From Pontimonas salivibrio (GTDB taxonomy: Bacteria; Actinomycetota; Actinomycetes; Actinomycetales; Microbacteriaceae): a DNA stretch of 64,000 bases. The stretch spans positions 1,696,811 through 1,760,810 of the forward strand of contig NZ_CP026923.1 of NCBI RefSeq assembly GCF_002950575.1. Direction: 5' to 3'. Below are positions 46,690-56,868 of the stretch, in pieces. The position numbers and the translations under genes are program-made. Positions within the stretch are counted from its first letter, which is position 1. Each line of letters starts with the position of its first letter. The notes beneath the pieces were generated by a model that saw only the letters and a program-made list of their open reading frames with translations, had not been told where the DNA came from and did no database searches.

Positions 46690-48246
46690 ATGTCTGGTGT
46701 GGAAGTGCTGGCAGTAGTACTTGCTGCCATTGACATCAGCTTTCGGCTCATTGCACTAGTCATCGTTCCCCGCAATAGGCGACCCCAAACGTCAATGGCG
46801 TGGTTATTGGCCATTTTCTTTATCCCCTTCGTGGCATTTTTTGCCTTCCTCGCTTTTGGATCCCACCGACTCTCCCCCACTAGGAGAAGAAAACAAGAGA
46901 CCACCAACCGTATTTTGGAAGTAGAGCAGCGCCATATCCCCGACTCCATTCGGGTTGCCCCAGCAGAGTTGGAGCTCGCATCAGGTGATACCTCACGCTC
47001 CGGACGCAAAACGCAAGAAAACAACAACACACGTCTGCCCCTTCTGGGGCAGACGACCAGGCTGATCGCACCCTTGGTTCAACTCAACGAACGCTTAGGC
47101 CAAATGGCCATGGTTCGTGGCAACCGGGTCACCCTGCACTCTGATTACCAGGCGACCCTGGACGACATGATTGCCGACATTGATAGGGCACAACGCACCG
47201 TGCATGTGTTGTTTTACATCATGTCGGTTGATGAGGTCACCGAAGGGTTTTTCGCTTCGCTTGCCCGAGCAAAGAAGCGCGGGGTGGAGGTGCGGGTGTT
47301 GTTTGACCAGGTTGCCACTGCCCGCATTCCTGGTTCCAGGGCGCTCCGACGGCGACTTCGGGCGGCCGGAGTGGACTACCGGGCCATGCTGCCTTTTCAG
47401 CCCTGGAGGGGTGTGTATCAACGGCCCGACCTTCGAAACCACCGAAAGCTCTTAGTCATCGATACCGAAGTCGCCTACACCGGGTCCCAAAACATCATCG
47501 AACCTGGCTACCGTAGAAGGGGCTCCAAAGGCTTGCACTGGTCAGATCTGATGGCCAGAGTCGAAGGCCCCCTCGTGCACAGCCTTGAAGCCCTGTTTGT
47601 CACCGACTGGTATCAAGAAACCGACACCATCCTCGAGACTCCGGAACTCACCGCCGAACCGGGAGAAGACTCTCCCGCCATTAACTCAGCAGAGGACACA
47701 TGGGCGCAGGTTGTTCCGAGTGGTCCGGCCTTTGAAGGAGAAAACAACCTCCGGTTATTTAACGGATTGATGTATCAGGCACGAAAACGCATCGTCATTG
47801 TGAGCCCCTACCTCGTCCCCGATGATTCCATGCGCTATGCCATCACATCCGCAGCACTAAGCGGTGTTCGAGTCGACGTCTATGTGTCTGCCGTAGGAGA
47901 CCAACCACTGGTTTTTTATGCTCAACACTCCTACTACGGGGAACTCCTTCGCGCAGGAGTTCATATTTGGCTCTACCCCGCCCCCACGGTGTTGCACTCT
48001 AAGTTCATCGTCGTCGATGGAGAAGTTGCCGTCATGGGAACCAGCAACCTGGATATGCGCTCATTCACGCTCAACCTTGAACTATCTGTCCTCCTCATCG
48101 GACAAGACATCATTACCCGCCTCGAATCACTGGCCGAAAACTACCGAGAAGCCTCCACCGAACTGACCACAGACAAATGGAACCAACGCGGTCAACTCAC
48201 GCGTTTTGTCGAAGGGCTGGCAAGACTGACCGCGACGGTTCAGTAG
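46690..48246 (+). CDS. cls: Cardiolipin synthase, PLD-type
   Basis: 518 residues: two N-terminal membrane helices (AVVLAAIDISFRLIALVIV, MAWLLAIFFIPFVAFFAFLA), then two HKD motifs, NHRKLLVIDTEVAYTGSQN and HSKFIVVDGEVAVMGTSN, as in bacterial Cls that joins two phosphatidylglycerols. Starts 18 bp after yajQ on the same strand. Its 3' end precedes the flippase-like gene by about 125 bp. Confidence 0.93.
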   Translation: MSGVEVLAVVLAAIDISFRLIALVIVPRNRRPQTSMAWLLAIFFIPFVAFFAFLAFGSHRLSPTRRRKQETTNRILEVEQRHIPDSIRVAPAELELASGDTSRSGRKTQENNNTRLPLLGQTTRLIAPLVQLNERLGQMAMVRGNRVTLHSDYQATLDDMIADIDRAQRTVHVLFYIMSVDEVTEGFFASLARAKKRGVEVRVLFDQVATARIPGSRALRRRLRAAGVDYRAMLPFQPWRGVYQRPDLRNHRKLLVIDTEVAYTGSQNIIEPGYRRRGSKGLHWSDLMARVEGPLVHSLEALFVTDWYQETDTILETPELTAEPGEDSPAINSAEDTWAQVVPSGPAFEGENNLRLFNGLMYQARKRIVIVSPYLVPDDSMRYAITSAALSGVRVDVYVSAVGDQPLVFYAQHSYYGELLRAGVHIWLYPAPTVLHSKFIVVDGEVAVMGTSNLDMRSFTLNLELSVLLIGQDIITRLESLAENYREASTELTTDKWNQRGQLTRFVEGLARLTATVQ

Positions 48247-48371
48247 CGAAATCAACCCGGGGATTAACTCGGCAGCAGTCCGGAACCGACATACAGGCGG
48301 GCAAAAATCAATTTCCATTAAGCGACTGGACGAAATGGTGGGAGACTCGAGGACCAGGGAGGCCACACGAA

Positions 48372-49304
48372 ATGCGAAAAACACTACTTTGGGTATACGG
48401 GCTCGTGGTGCTGGCTTTTTTCGTTTATTTCATCATCGAGACCGACTGGAACTCGCTCAAGCTCACAGAAATAATCGCGAACTGGCCACTGATTCTCGTG
48501 GCCTTGGCAGTTGCTCTTGCCGCTCGAATGGTCATGGCACTCAACTGGTTCATGATGTTGAGCATTCTAAACAAACCCCGTCCGACTCGATTCGCTCCGA
48601 TTCTTAGCGTCTACGCAGTTTCGTGGATGGGCAGGTACATCCCGGGGAAAGTCTCCCAATATATATACCGATTGAGCGTTGCGGGACACCTGGGGCTGAG
48701 CAAGAAGCGCGTCGTTTCCACCAGTCTAGTTGAAGCACTTCTGCAACTCAGCGTCTTCTCTGCCCTCTCATTTCTTGCCCTAACTGGCCTACCTCAATGG
48801 GAACTGCAAAACAATTATTTACCGCTGCTGGTCATTGGGATTGCGACTGTCCTCTTTTCCATGGCCCATCCAAAATCTCTGAAACTGACTGCAGGAAAGA
48901 TTGCTCAATTCCGTCAAGTACCCGAAATTACGGCAGAAGACATCCCGTCCGGCAGGTCCAACCTAATAACCGTTGCACTCTTCACACTCGTGGCTTTTTT
49001 TAATGGTTTGACCCTGTTTCTGATGACCATTAGCTTGGCGCCAGGGTCTGTATCGGCGACACAACTGCCGCTCTTCGTGGGAATCGCTAGCCTCGCGTCC
49101 GCTGGAAGCCTCCTGGCTATATTTGCTCCCAGCGGTGTCGGCGTAGTGGAAATCATTTTCTTCTCAGCGTTAATTTTGCTGGGAGTGCCCGAGGCTGCAG
49201 CACTGGGGGCAAGTTTGCTCTGGCGAATAATTGCAATCCTTGCTGATGTAGCGTTTGTCGCGATTTCTGCCGCCGGGGTGCGAGACGAACCCTCTTCTCT
49301 ATAA
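48372..49304 (+). CDS. Lysylphosphatidylglycerol synthase TM-region (flippase-like) membrane protein
   Basis: 310 residues from ATG 48372 (GGGAGG nine bases upstream), with about eight membrane helices. The family markers are YAVSWMGRYIPGKVSQYIYR near residue 85 and IFAPSGVGVVEIIFF near residue 255. Only the membrane domain of MprF-type proteins is present, without the lysyltransferase domain; stand-alone members are often found in glycan or lipid loci. Placement after cardiolipin synthase suggests a membrane lipid role. Confidence 0.82.
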   Translation: MRKTLLWVYGLVVLAFFVYFIIETDWNSLKLTEIIANWPLILVALAVALAARMVMALNWFMMLSILNKPRPTRFAPILSVYAVSWMGRYIPGKVSQYIYRLSVAGHLGLSKKRVVSTSLVEALLQLSVFSALSFLALTGLPQWELQNNYLPLLVIGIATVLFSMAHPKSLKLTAGKIAQFRQVPEITAEDIPSGRSNLITVALFTLVAFFNGLTLFLMTISLAPGSVSATQLPLFVGIASLASAGSLLAIFAPSGVGVVEIIFFSALILLGVPEAAALGASLLWRIIAILADVAFVAISAAGVRDEPSSL

Positions 49305-49343
49305 GCGCCTCTTTAGTCTTAGCGTCTAACGCAAACCCCCCCT

Positions 49344-50048
49344 TCACTCCTTTATGCCCACTCTGATGAAGGTTGGTAGTAAGACACCCCCGAGCGCACG
49401 CATAAGGGATAGTAGGGCTCCGGGTAGGACCGAGTTGTAGTTAAAGCCCAACCTGAAAGATGCTGCTTCGCCAGCAACACTTCGGCTAGAAACCGGAGTG
49501 TGTTTCAAGAGTCTGCGGAGCTTTCTGTCACTCAGGGGGATGCAGTCGTACACGTCTCCTTTTCCAGCCAGGCGAACCAGTTTCGAGGCGACGGGACTCG
49601 GTAACCAACTGAGGAACGGTAAGTCGAAATGGGACTCCCAGATAAACCATCGGTTTGGAACGGCGACATACAAAATGCCACCCGTTTTCAGCACTCGTGT
49701 GACTTCCTCCAGGTGAATCTGCTGTTCCTCAGGGGATGCTAAATGTTCCAGGAGATGGTTTGACACGACGCAATCGAAGGTAGACGCCCCAAATGGCAGC
49801 GCGGCCCCAGCTACAGAAACATAATCAAAACCGGCTTTACGCACTCGCAGATCTACGACATCCACAGAAGTGACGCGACCTTGAGGGACTGTATTGTCGC
49901 TCAAATAGCCGGCAATGTGTCCCGATCCTGTGCCAACATCCAGGACGGTTGCATTCGGCTGTAAGCCCGCATTGACCAAAATTGTCGCAATTCGACGGGC
50001 CTGTCTATTTCTGGACGAAGAATCCAGAACTGCATGAGGAGCGGGCAT
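49344..50048 (-). CDS. Class I SAM-dependent methyltransferase
   Basis: 234 residues from ATG 50048 (AAGGAAA upstream). Motif I is TVLDVGTGSGHIAGYL, followed by VTSVDVVDLRV and the post-motif FDCVVSNHLLEHLASPEE, giving the methyltransferase_11 pattern. The C-terminal region ends in a hydrophobic stretch. Substrate unknown; neighbours give no strong clue. Convergent with the flippase-like gene. Confidence 0.8.
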   Translation of the reverse strand: MPAPHAVLDSSSRNRQARRIATILVNAGLQPNATVLDVGTGSGHIAGYLSDNTVPQGRVTSVDVVDLRVRKAGFDYVSVAGAALPFGASTFDCVVSNHLLEHLASPEEQQIHLEEVTRVLKTGGILYVAVPNRWFIWESHFDLPFLSWLPSPVASKLVRLAGKGDVYDCIPLSDRKLRRLLKHTPVSSRSVAGEAASFRLGFNYNSVLPGALLSLMRALGGVLLPTFIRVGIKE

Positions 50049-50082
50049 TGGTGGTTTCCTTCTCGAGGCAGACACAATTAGC

Positions 50083-51438
50083 TTAACTAGTGTCGCCGGG
50101 AAGAGACCTATCGAGCATGTCCTCGCGCGAGACAACCTTCAGTCGCTCCCGCCCTCGCTCCTTGCCCAAGGCACGCTCAGCGTCATCGAGTCGCTGCCAA
50201 CCTGAGAGATCGCGGTAGTTCACGTCTCGACTGTCAAGCAACTGGGTAACAGCATCTTCCTCAGGCTCTGCGGGAGTCCACCAGGACGCCTGGTCTTTGA
50301 CCAAGTGTTGAATGGTTTCCATTGCATCCGACTTGGTGTGACCAATGAGGCCCACCGGGCCTCTTTTGATCCACCCCGTCGCATACACTCCGGGTACTAC
50401 CCGGTTGTGATCATCGAGTACTTGGCCTTCATGGTTGGGAATTATTCCGTGTCGCTCATCGAAGGGGATGCCATCCAGGGGTGAGCCAAAGTATCCGACT
50501 GCCCGGTAGAGGGCATCGATGTCTAGTTCGCGAATCTCCCCCGTCGGCCGCACGCCGCCTGCACCATCCGGTTGGGTGCGCTCGTATCGAAAGTTCTGGA
50601 CCTTTTCGTTTCCAAGAACCTCGAGCGGGTTGGCATAGAAGTGGAAGTGAAGCCTCCTGGAGGCGGAACCTGTTTCACGCTGGCGCCACGATTGGAAGAT
50701 TCGGTCAATAACGACCAGTTGCTTATTGGAAGTAATGGCCTCCTTTGCCGCTTGGTCGTAGTCAAAGTCCTCATCGTGTAGCACCATGTCCACGTCGTTT
50801 AGTTCACCCAGCTCGCGCAGTTCCAGTGGAGTGAATTTCACCTGCATGGGTCCACGGCGGCCAAAGATGTGAACGTCCGTGACGGGCGATTTCTTAAGGC
50901 CCTCATAGACATTGTCGGGAATTTCTGTGGGCAAGAGGTCATCGGGGTGCTTGACCAACATCCTGGCCACATCCAACGCTACGTTGCCGTTACCCACCAC
51001 AGCGATGTTCTTGGCATCCAGTGGCCACTCACGCGGCACATCCGGGTGGCCGTCGTACCAGCTGACAAAGTCCGCTGCGCCGTAGCTTCCGGGAAGATCA
51101 ATACCCGGAAGGGACAAGTTTGCATCTTCCATCGCCCCGGTCGAGAAAATCACGGCGTGGTAGTGCTTTTTCAGATCATCCAACGTGATGTCGGTTCCGT
51201 AGTTCACGTTGCCAAACAGGCGGATGTGACCGGTATCAAGAATGTCCTTAAGGGCATTGATAATGCCCTTAATTCGGGGGTGATCCGGTGCCACTCCGTA
51301 TCTCACCAGTCCGTAGGGGGCAGGAAGCCGTTCAAAAAGGTCGATGGACACATCGAAGGCTCGTTCGTATTTGAGCAAAATATCGGCCGCATAGATTCCT
51401 GCTGGGCCTGCACCCACAATGGCGAGCCTAAGTTTCAC
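50083..51438 (-). CDS. fprA: Ferredoxin/adrenodoxin-type NADP+ reductase
   Basis: 451 residues from GTG 51438 (GGGAG upstream). FAD motif LAIVGAGPAGIYAADILL, signature LPAPYGLVRYGVAPDHPRIKG, NADP motif IAVVGNGNVALDVARML and the late GVYATGWIKRGPVGLIGHTK are all as in mycobacterial FprA and adrenodoxin reductase. It passes electrons between NADPH and ferredoxin. Located at the edge of the quinone gene region but not obviously part of it. Confidence 0.92.
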   Translation of the reverse strand: MKLRLAIVGAGPAGIYAADILLKYERAFDVSIDLFERLPAPYGLVRYGVAPDHPRIKGIINALKDILDTGHIRLFGNVNYGTDITLDDLKKHYHAVIFSTGAMEDANLSLPGIDLPGSYGAADFVSWYDGHPDVPREWPLDAKNIAVVGNGNVALDVARMLVKHPDDLLPTEIPDNVYEGLKKSPVTDVHIFGRRGPMQVKFTPLELRELGELNDVDMVLHDEDFDYDQAAKEAITSNKQLVVIDRIFQSWRQRETGSASRRLHFHFYANPLEVLGNEKVQNFRYERTQPDGAGGVRPTGEIRELDIDALYRAVGYFGSPLDGIPFDERHGIIPNHEGQVLDDHNRVVPGVYATGWIKRGPVGLIGHTKSDAMETIQHLVKDQASWWTPAEPEEDAVTQLLDSRDVNYRDLSGWQRLDDAERALGKERGRERLKVVSREDMLDRSLPGDTS

Positions 51439-51641
51439 GTCTGTGTTCTCCCGCGTCGTACTAATTCGACATTCCTCAAACTGATCTCTTCTGAACCCAC
51501 CGGACACTGCCTGCATGTCACTGAGCAGTACGTGTCATTTCGCAGTGTTTTGGGCCCTGCCCAGGTTACCGGGCTCACACACCCTGCTTTGCTCGCTCCC
51601 TGCAATGGCCAAAGTACGTGAGCCGGTCACAGCCAGCAGCC

Positions 51642-52718
51642 TTATTGGGTGCGCTCCACGACTTGGTGGGCAAAACGCTCAAGAGCGTCGGTGACCACCC
51701 CTTCTGGCAACTCGGCCAGGTGGGCAATAGCCTTGTCGGCTACTTTCCTGGCTTCTTCCGTGGTGTCTGTCGTTACCTGGTGGTGACGAAGGGACGAAAT
51801 GGCTTCGCTGAATTCTTCTTCACTGAGATCTCCTGTTGCCCCTTTTCGAAGGGTTTCGAGGAGCTCGTTGTCGCTAGCATGGTTCTCGGCGCGCTTTTCC
51901 AACAGCAGCATGGGGAGTGTGGCGACTCCGCGCCTCACATCGGTCCCTGCTTTTTTGCCGGTTTCTTCTTCATCGGCCGACAGGTCGATGACGTCATCCA
52001 CCAACTGGAATGCCACACCAATGTGTTCACCGAAGCCTTGAATGGCTGGAACATATTCGACCGGTGCGCCCGACAGTGTCACACCGAATTCCCCAGATAA
52101 TGCAATCAGGGATCCTGTTTTATCGGCCAACACCCCCAGGTAATGCTCAATGGGGTCTTCGCCCTCTTTCGGGCCGACGGTTTCCCGCATCTGACCGACA
52201 ACGAGTCGCTCAAAGGTGTCCGTTTGGCGACGCATCGCGTCGCCACCCAAGCCCACACCGAGCGATCCGGCCCTTGCGAACAGCAAATCGCCGGCGAGGA
52301 TGGCAATCGAGTTGGTCCACACCTTTTGGGCTGCGGTGACCCCACGGCGCTTTACCGCTTCATCCATGACGTCATCGTGGTAGAGAGTGGCGAGGTGCGT
52401 CAGTTCGATGACCTGCGCTGCTGTGATCACCTGATCGGTGGCACCCTCACCCCACTGGGCTGTTAGCAGAGTGAGAAGTGGCCTGATCCTCTTGCCGCCG
52501 GCGTCAAACAGATAGCGAGAGACAGCGTCAGCAATCTCGTGGGTGTAACTAAGCTCTGCTCCCAATCCCGATTCAATGGCGTCCAAGCCCTTATCGAGGG
52601 CGCGAGCCACATCTTTTTGTTCGCTGGAGGCAAAGAGGGCTTGGCCACCGGAAAGGAATTTTGAGCCGCGACCGCGCGGAGCGCCATCTAACTCGCTGGC
52701 TGGAGTTGCAGTCACCAC
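51642..52718 (-). CDS. Long-chain polyprenyl diphosphate synthase
   Basis: 358 residues. First Asp-rich motif LYHDDVMDEAVKRRG, GGKRIRPLL upstream, and second Asp-rich motif QLVDDVIDLSADEEETGK. These trans-prenyltransferases build the C35-C45 side chain; next to ubiE and the men genes it most likely supplies the menaquinone tail. Chain length cannot be read by eye. It follows ubiE on the same strand by 27 bp. Confidence 0.9.
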   Translation of the reverse strand: MVTATPASELDGAPRGRGSKFLSGGQALFASSEQKDVARALDKGLDAIESGLGAELSYTHEIADAVSRYLFDAGGKRIRPLLTLLTAQWGEGATDQVITAAQVIELTHLATLYHDDVMDEAVKRRGVTAAQKVWTNSIAILAGDLLFARAGSLGVGLGGDAMRRQTDTFERLVVGQMRETVGPKEGEDPIEHYLGVLADKTGSLIALSGEFGVTLSGAPVEYVPAIQGFGEHIGVAFQLVDDVIDLSADEEETGKKAGTDVRRGVATLPMLLLEKRAENHASDNELLETLRKGATGDLSEEEFSEAISSLRHHQVTTDTTEEARKVADKAIAHLAELPEGVVTDALERFAHQVVERTQ

Positions 52719-52745
52719 GTGTCCCTTGCGGTCGGGGTCGACCGA

Positions 52746-53534
52746 CTACCTGTGGGAGCCGGTCACGGTCTGGTTGGCCTGAGTGGAGGGCGACGCCGGG
52801 CGCGCACGGCGCTCTGCGACAGATCCTCGGACTTTCTTACTCTCTGGTGCACGGGCACGATGCAACGCAACGATGCCCCCGGTCAGGTTACGGTATGCCA
52901 CCCGGGTAAACCCTGCCGCTCGTAACCACTGGGCCAACACATCTTGGGTGGGCCATTCGCGAATGGAGTCCATCAGGTAGGTGTAGGCCTCAGGGTTCGA
53001 ACTTGTCACCTTGGCAATCGCCGGCATCACGTATTTGAGGTATGCCTTGTAGGAGCCTTTCACCACTGCACGGTCCGGGTGGGAAAACTCACAAATCACC
53101 AGCCGACCACCAGGCTTTAACACCCGATACATCTCGCCGATGGCGAGCTGCGGATTGTTGACGTTTCGAAGACCGAAACTAATCGTCACGGCGTCAAAGG
53201 ATTGTGGCGGAAACGGCAACGCTTCAGCGTCACCCTCCACAAACGTCAGCTCAGGATGGCGTTTTCTGCCCTCTTCGACCATGCCGGCAGAAAAATCCAG
53301 GGCGACCACTTCCGCACCAGATTTCGCAATAGCGACCGACGATGTCCCTGTGCCCGCAGCAATATCCAGAATCCGCTCACCGGGCTGTGGGTCCAAAGCT
53401 TTCACTGTGGCGATACGCCACAATGTCGCGTTTCCACCAGAGAGCACCGTGTTGGTGCGGTCGTAGCCTTTGGCTACTTCAGTGAACATCGCAGCAACCT
53501 GCTCTGGGTCTTTACCCAAATCCGCTGCGGTCAT
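52746..53534 (-). CDS. ubiE: Demethylmenaquinone methyltransferase
   Basis: 262 residues. Family motifs YDRTNTVLSGGNATLWR, ILDIAAGTGTSSVA (SAM site), DAVTISFGLRNVNNP and PGGRLVICEFSHP. It methylates demethylmenaquinone in the last step of the pathway (also called menG). The ATG follows a TAAGCT -10 box by seven bases, so leaderless; it diverges from menF, which is also leaderless. Confidence 0.95.
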   Translation of the reverse strand: MTAADLGKDPEQVAAMFTEVAKGYDRTNTVLSGGNATLWRIATVKALDPQPGERILDIAAGTGTSSVAIAKSGAEVVALDFSAGMVEEGRKRHPELTFVEGDAEALPFPPQSFDAVTISFGLRNVNNPQLAIGEMYRVLKPGGRLVICEFSHPDRAVVKGSYKAYLKYVMPAIAKVTSSNPEAYTYLMDSIREWPTQDVLAQWLRAAGFTRVAYRNLTGGIVALHRARAPESKKVRGSVAERRARPASPSTQANQTVTGSHR

Positions 53535-53541
53535 AGTGATT

Positions 53542-53547
53542 AGCTTA
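53542..53547 (-). promoter_or_regulatory. Leaderless -10 box of ubiE
   Basis: TAAGCT, seven bases, ATG of ubiE on the minus strand. Confidence 0.45.
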
Positions 53548-53602
53548 ATTGGCCAAAGCCTGGAGTAGTCAGAGTGTCGCCTTGGAATTCAGGCAACCCG
53601 GT

Positions 53603-53608
53603 TAGCCT
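53603..53608 (+). promoter_or_regulatory. Leaderless -10 box of menF
   Basis: TAGCCT, six bases, GTG 53615. Confidence 0.45.
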
Positions 53609-53614
53609 TTCCTG

Positions 53615-54976
53615 GTGACCGAGCGACCTCTAACACCTCACGCAGTGCCTGCGCTTCATGTCACCACAGTGGCCAACGCCACGTCAGAGCCCCCACTCGC
53701 CGCCGCCGAGTCCGACAACCCACTGTTGTTCCAGCGCCTCGGAAAGGGAGTCGCCGGCTCCGGTGTCGCACTCCGGGCAGAATTTTCAGGGACCAACCGC
53801 TTTCACGACGCCACAACATGGTGGTCAGAAGTGGTGGAGCACGCAACCGTCACTAATCCTCTCGGTCGACCCGGAACGGGCCTACTAGCCATGGGGGCGT
53901 TTAGTTTCAGCACTCTTTCCCACCACCGGAGTGTGTTGATTGTTCCCCGGCATGTTTGGGGCACCGACGAACACGGTTCGTGGCAGACAACGATTGAAGT
54001 CATCGAACACGAAACAGGTGGCGCCGCTGTCGAAGAAGACGGCTTAGCCACCTCACACGCTGCAGCTACCAATGCCCTAGACAACACAGCGAATAAGTCA
54101 TCACGTGCAACTGAGCCTGAGTCCGCTGCTGAACCAGCCGCACGGCACAATGAATGGCACGCGGGTCAAGTGAGCGAGGCGCGCTTCTTGGATCTTGTGT
54201 CCCAAGCGAAGCAAGCCATCTCGCAGGGCGGACTTCACAAAGTTGTCGTCGCTCGCGATTTAGTGCGCAGTTTTGAGCAGGAACCCGATTGGCGGATTGT
54301 CCTGCAGGGTCTCACCGAGGCCTATCCGGATACTTTCGTCTTTTCCCTCGATGGATTCTTTGGGGCAAGCCCCGAAACGTTGGTGTCGCTTCGCGGGGAA
54401 CACGTCAGCCTTCGAGTCTTAGCGGGTAGTACCGCGCGTGGTAGTCACCCTGAAGAAGATCGAGCGCAATCAGAAGCACTATCCACCAGCACCAAAGATC
54501 TCGATGAGCACCAGTTTGCTGTGAGAAGCGTTGTGGAGTCCCTAGCTGCTGCCAACATCACCGCAGTGGCAGACGACAACCCGTTTAGTCTCAAACTGCC
54601 AAACCTGTGGCACTTGGCCACTGATGTGGTGGCCAAAGTGCCAGAGGGCATTGGGGGCTTGAGGGTCCTCCAGGCCCTCCACCCCACGGCCGCTGTTGCC
54701 GGATCACCCACCACCGACGCGTTGGCCTTTCTCGAAGAACACGAGAATCTTGACCGCGGGCGCTACGCGGGACCAGTTGGCTGGATTGATGAGCGCGGTG
54801 ATGGTGACTGGGCTATTGCTCTTCGCTGTGCTCAATACGACCCAGAGGCATACACGCTGACTGCTTACGCCGGTGCCGGCGTTGTTGCCGAATCAGATCC
54901 AGAGCGGGAACTCCTAGAAACCGGGCTCAAATTTCGGCCAATTACTGAGGGGGCCCACCACAACAGCCGGCCGTGA
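53615..54976 (+). CDS. menF: Isochorismate synthase
   Basis: 453 residues. The C-terminal chorismate-binding domain is clear: LHKVVVARDLVRSF, FGASPETLVSLRG, VLAGSTARG and RGRYAGPVGWIDERGDGDWA, with the Mg-binding glutamates in the expected places. N-terminal half is variable and Ala/Ser-rich. First committed step of menaquinone synthesis; an EntC-like siderophore role is less likely here. Divergent from ubiE. Confidence 0.9.
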   Translation: MTERPLTPHAVPALHVTTVANATSEPPLAAAESDNPLLFQRLGKGVAGSGVALRAEFSGTNRFHDATTWWSEVVEHATVTNPLGRPGTGLLAMGAFSFSTLSHHRSVLIVPRHVWGTDEHGSWQTTIEVIEHETGGAAVEEDGLATSHAAATNALDNTANKSSRATEPESAAEPAARHNEWHAGQVSEARFLDLVSQAKQAISQGGLHKVVVARDLVRSFEQEPDWRIVLQGLTEAYPDTFVFSLDGFFGASPETLVSLRGEHVSLRVLAGSTARGSHPEEDRAQSEALSTSTKDLDEHQFAVRSVVESLAAANITAVADDNPFSLKLPNLWHLATDVVAKVPEGIGGLRVLQALHPTAAVAGSPTTDALAFLEEHENLDRGRYAGPVGWIDERGDGDWAIALRCAQYDPEAYTLTAYAGAGVVAESDPERELLETGLKFRPITEGAHHNSRP

Positions 54977-55086
54977 CCGAAGTGGACCGTAACTAAGGTA
55001 AACCCACGTCGCGTACGGGTTCCGGTCAGAAGTAATGCAAGGGTCGACCGCTCCATGCCCGCAGTTCTTGCTATGTTCTTGAGCAA

Positions 55087-56868
55087 CTAGTGGTCTTCTC
55101 GCCGTGGAACCAGACAATCCACAACCAGATGCTGGGCCGGGTTTGCGAGCGCCTCTACCAAATCCCCGTGGTTTTTCGCCATGACGTAATTCCATCCGTA
55201 TGCCCCCGCAAGCGCTTCGATATTGACTTCAGCGGGGGTGAAGATCACCCGATTAAACGCCTCTGCCTCCGCCGTGCGACTTGCCTCCAATAAGTCAAAG
55301 AGGCTCCCGCCACCATCGCGGACAACAATCACTTGCAGTCTGGTGTCTTCTGCTTCTCCTTTGTCGAGCAGGAGGGAGCCGGCATCGTGTAAAAACGCCA
55401 AGTCCCCAAGGACTGCTCGTGTGATTCCGGCCGTCGCCGGGTCGCCACTGTGCGCGCGCGCCATGGCAATGCCGCGCGCCGTGGCGATTGTGCCGTCAAT
55501 TCCGGAGAGGCCTCGACTTGACCACACGGGAATGTTCTTTCCCGGGACCGCCATGTCGCATTCTCGAATCATCCTGGAGGACCCTAAGACCAATTGGTCG
55601 TGTGGCCATGTATTTTGCCACACCTCTAGGGCAATCTGTCGTCTCGTGAGCGGCCTTCTCACGACATCCATTTCGGCTTTCGCGAAACGCGAGCGCTCCG
55701 CCATGTCATCAGAATCAAGCAAAGCAACTTCTGGTGCCGGCGGGTCTAGTGCCACCGACTGGGCCTCAACAAGCTGCCGGGAAGCATGAACCCAGGGGCC
55801 TACCCAACTGCGTGCCACATCGCGAGTGACCGGATTCGTGACAGAAATGTGGTCAGCAATCTGGGCAGTCCCTGACGGGTTCGCGGGTTCGTGCTCAGAT
55901 CTCTGCCACACGACATGTTCAACGTCAGTTCGTGCCAACAAGGCCTGGACTTGGCGAGAGAGTGTGGGCCTTCCCACACAGACCACTCGTTCAATAGCGA
56001 CACCTTGCGGGGGATTATCCAGTAGCTCACGGTACGCGACCACTAGGTGGGGTCCGAAATGGGCGCCCGAATGCACTTCGGCGATTAATGGCGCCCCAAG
56101 ATCGATAGCGAGCTGTTCGGCCTCAGCCCCGGCCCTGTGACCGGCAATCACAATCGTCCCGGGCTGTGGTTCGAGAGTGAGCTCACGAATCGGAGCGATA
56201 GATGTGTTCCCCTCAGCGGCATTTGTCGGTGTCATAACAGCTGGACTCGCACTCCGCAGCACACCGAGTACGTCATCAATCTGCTGTGTCAAAAGCGGCG
56301 AGCTGAGGGGCTCCCGGAAAGCAACGTTGACCTGCACCGGTCCAGGGCGCCCTCCAGGTTCTCCGTGTTGGGCGAGCCGGGCAGCCTCCGTGGCACGCTC
56401 CAGTGCTTCTGCCTGGTCGCTCTCGTGGCCCTCTGGTGCGTTGACCTGGAGCACACTGTGAACCGCCGGACCAAACATCCCCGGTTGCACTGTGGTTTGG
56501 TTTGCGCCCACACCTTGTAGTTCTGGTGGTCGATCGGCGGTGAGGGCGATGAGGGGAATCCCGGAGTGTTTTGCTTCCAGCAATGCTGGCAGGTAATGGG
56601 CGGGGGCCGAACCTGACGTGCAGATGAGGACAGCGGGTTGTCCAGTGTGGATGGAGAGCCCTAGTCCAAAGAATCCTGCCGTTCGCTCATCAACTGAGAC
56701 ATGCACGCTGAGGGACACTTCGGGGTGCTGGCTCAGCTCATAGGCCGCCAGGGCGAGAGCTTGCGACCTGGAGCCAGGGCTCACGACAACGTGTCGCACG
56801 CCACGTTCAATCAACCCCAACAGAAACGGCAGCGACCAATCGGTCGCTGGCGATTCACTCGCGGTCAT
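55087..56868 (-). CDS. menD: 2-succinyl-5-enolpyruvyl-6-hydroxy-3-cyclohexene-1-carboxylate synthase
   Basis: 593 residues, thiamine-diphosphate enzyme. N-terminal VSPGSRSQALALA and VDERTAGFFGLGLSIHTGQP carry the conserved Ser/Arg and the thiamine-activating Glu; the cofactor motif is GDLAFLHDAGSLL near residue 490. Joins isochorismate with 2-oxoglutarate. The ATG overlaps the stop of the upstream PLDc_N gene as ATGA. Convergent with menF. Confidence 0.95.
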   Translation of the reverse strand: MTASESPATDWSLPFLLGLIERGVRHVVVSPGSRSQALALAAYELSQHPEVSLSVHVSVDERTAGFFGLGLSIHTGQPAVLICTSGSAPAHYLPALLEAKHSGIPLIALTADRPPELQGVGANQTTVQPGMFGPAVHSVLQVNAPEGHESDQAEALERATEAARLAQHGEPGGRPGPVQVNVAFREPLSSPLLTQQIDDVLGVLRSASPAVMTPTNAAEGNTSIAPIRELTLEPQPGTIVIAGHRAGAEAEQLAIDLGAPLIAEVHSGAHFGPHLVVAYRELLDNPPQGVAIERVVCVGRPTLSRQVQALLARTDVEHVVWQRSEHEPANPSGTAQIADHISVTNPVTRDVARSWVGPWVHASRQLVEAQSVALDPPAPEVALLDSDDMAERSRFAKAEMDVVRRPLTRRQIALEVWQNTWPHDQLVLGSSRMIRECDMAVPGKNIPVWSSRGLSGIDGTIATARGIAMARAHSGDPATAGITRAVLGDLAFLHDAGSLLLDKGEAEDTRLQVIVVRDGGGSLFDLLEASRTAEAEAFNRVIFTPAEVNIEALAGAYGWNYVMAKNHGDLVEALANPAQHLVVDCLVPRREDH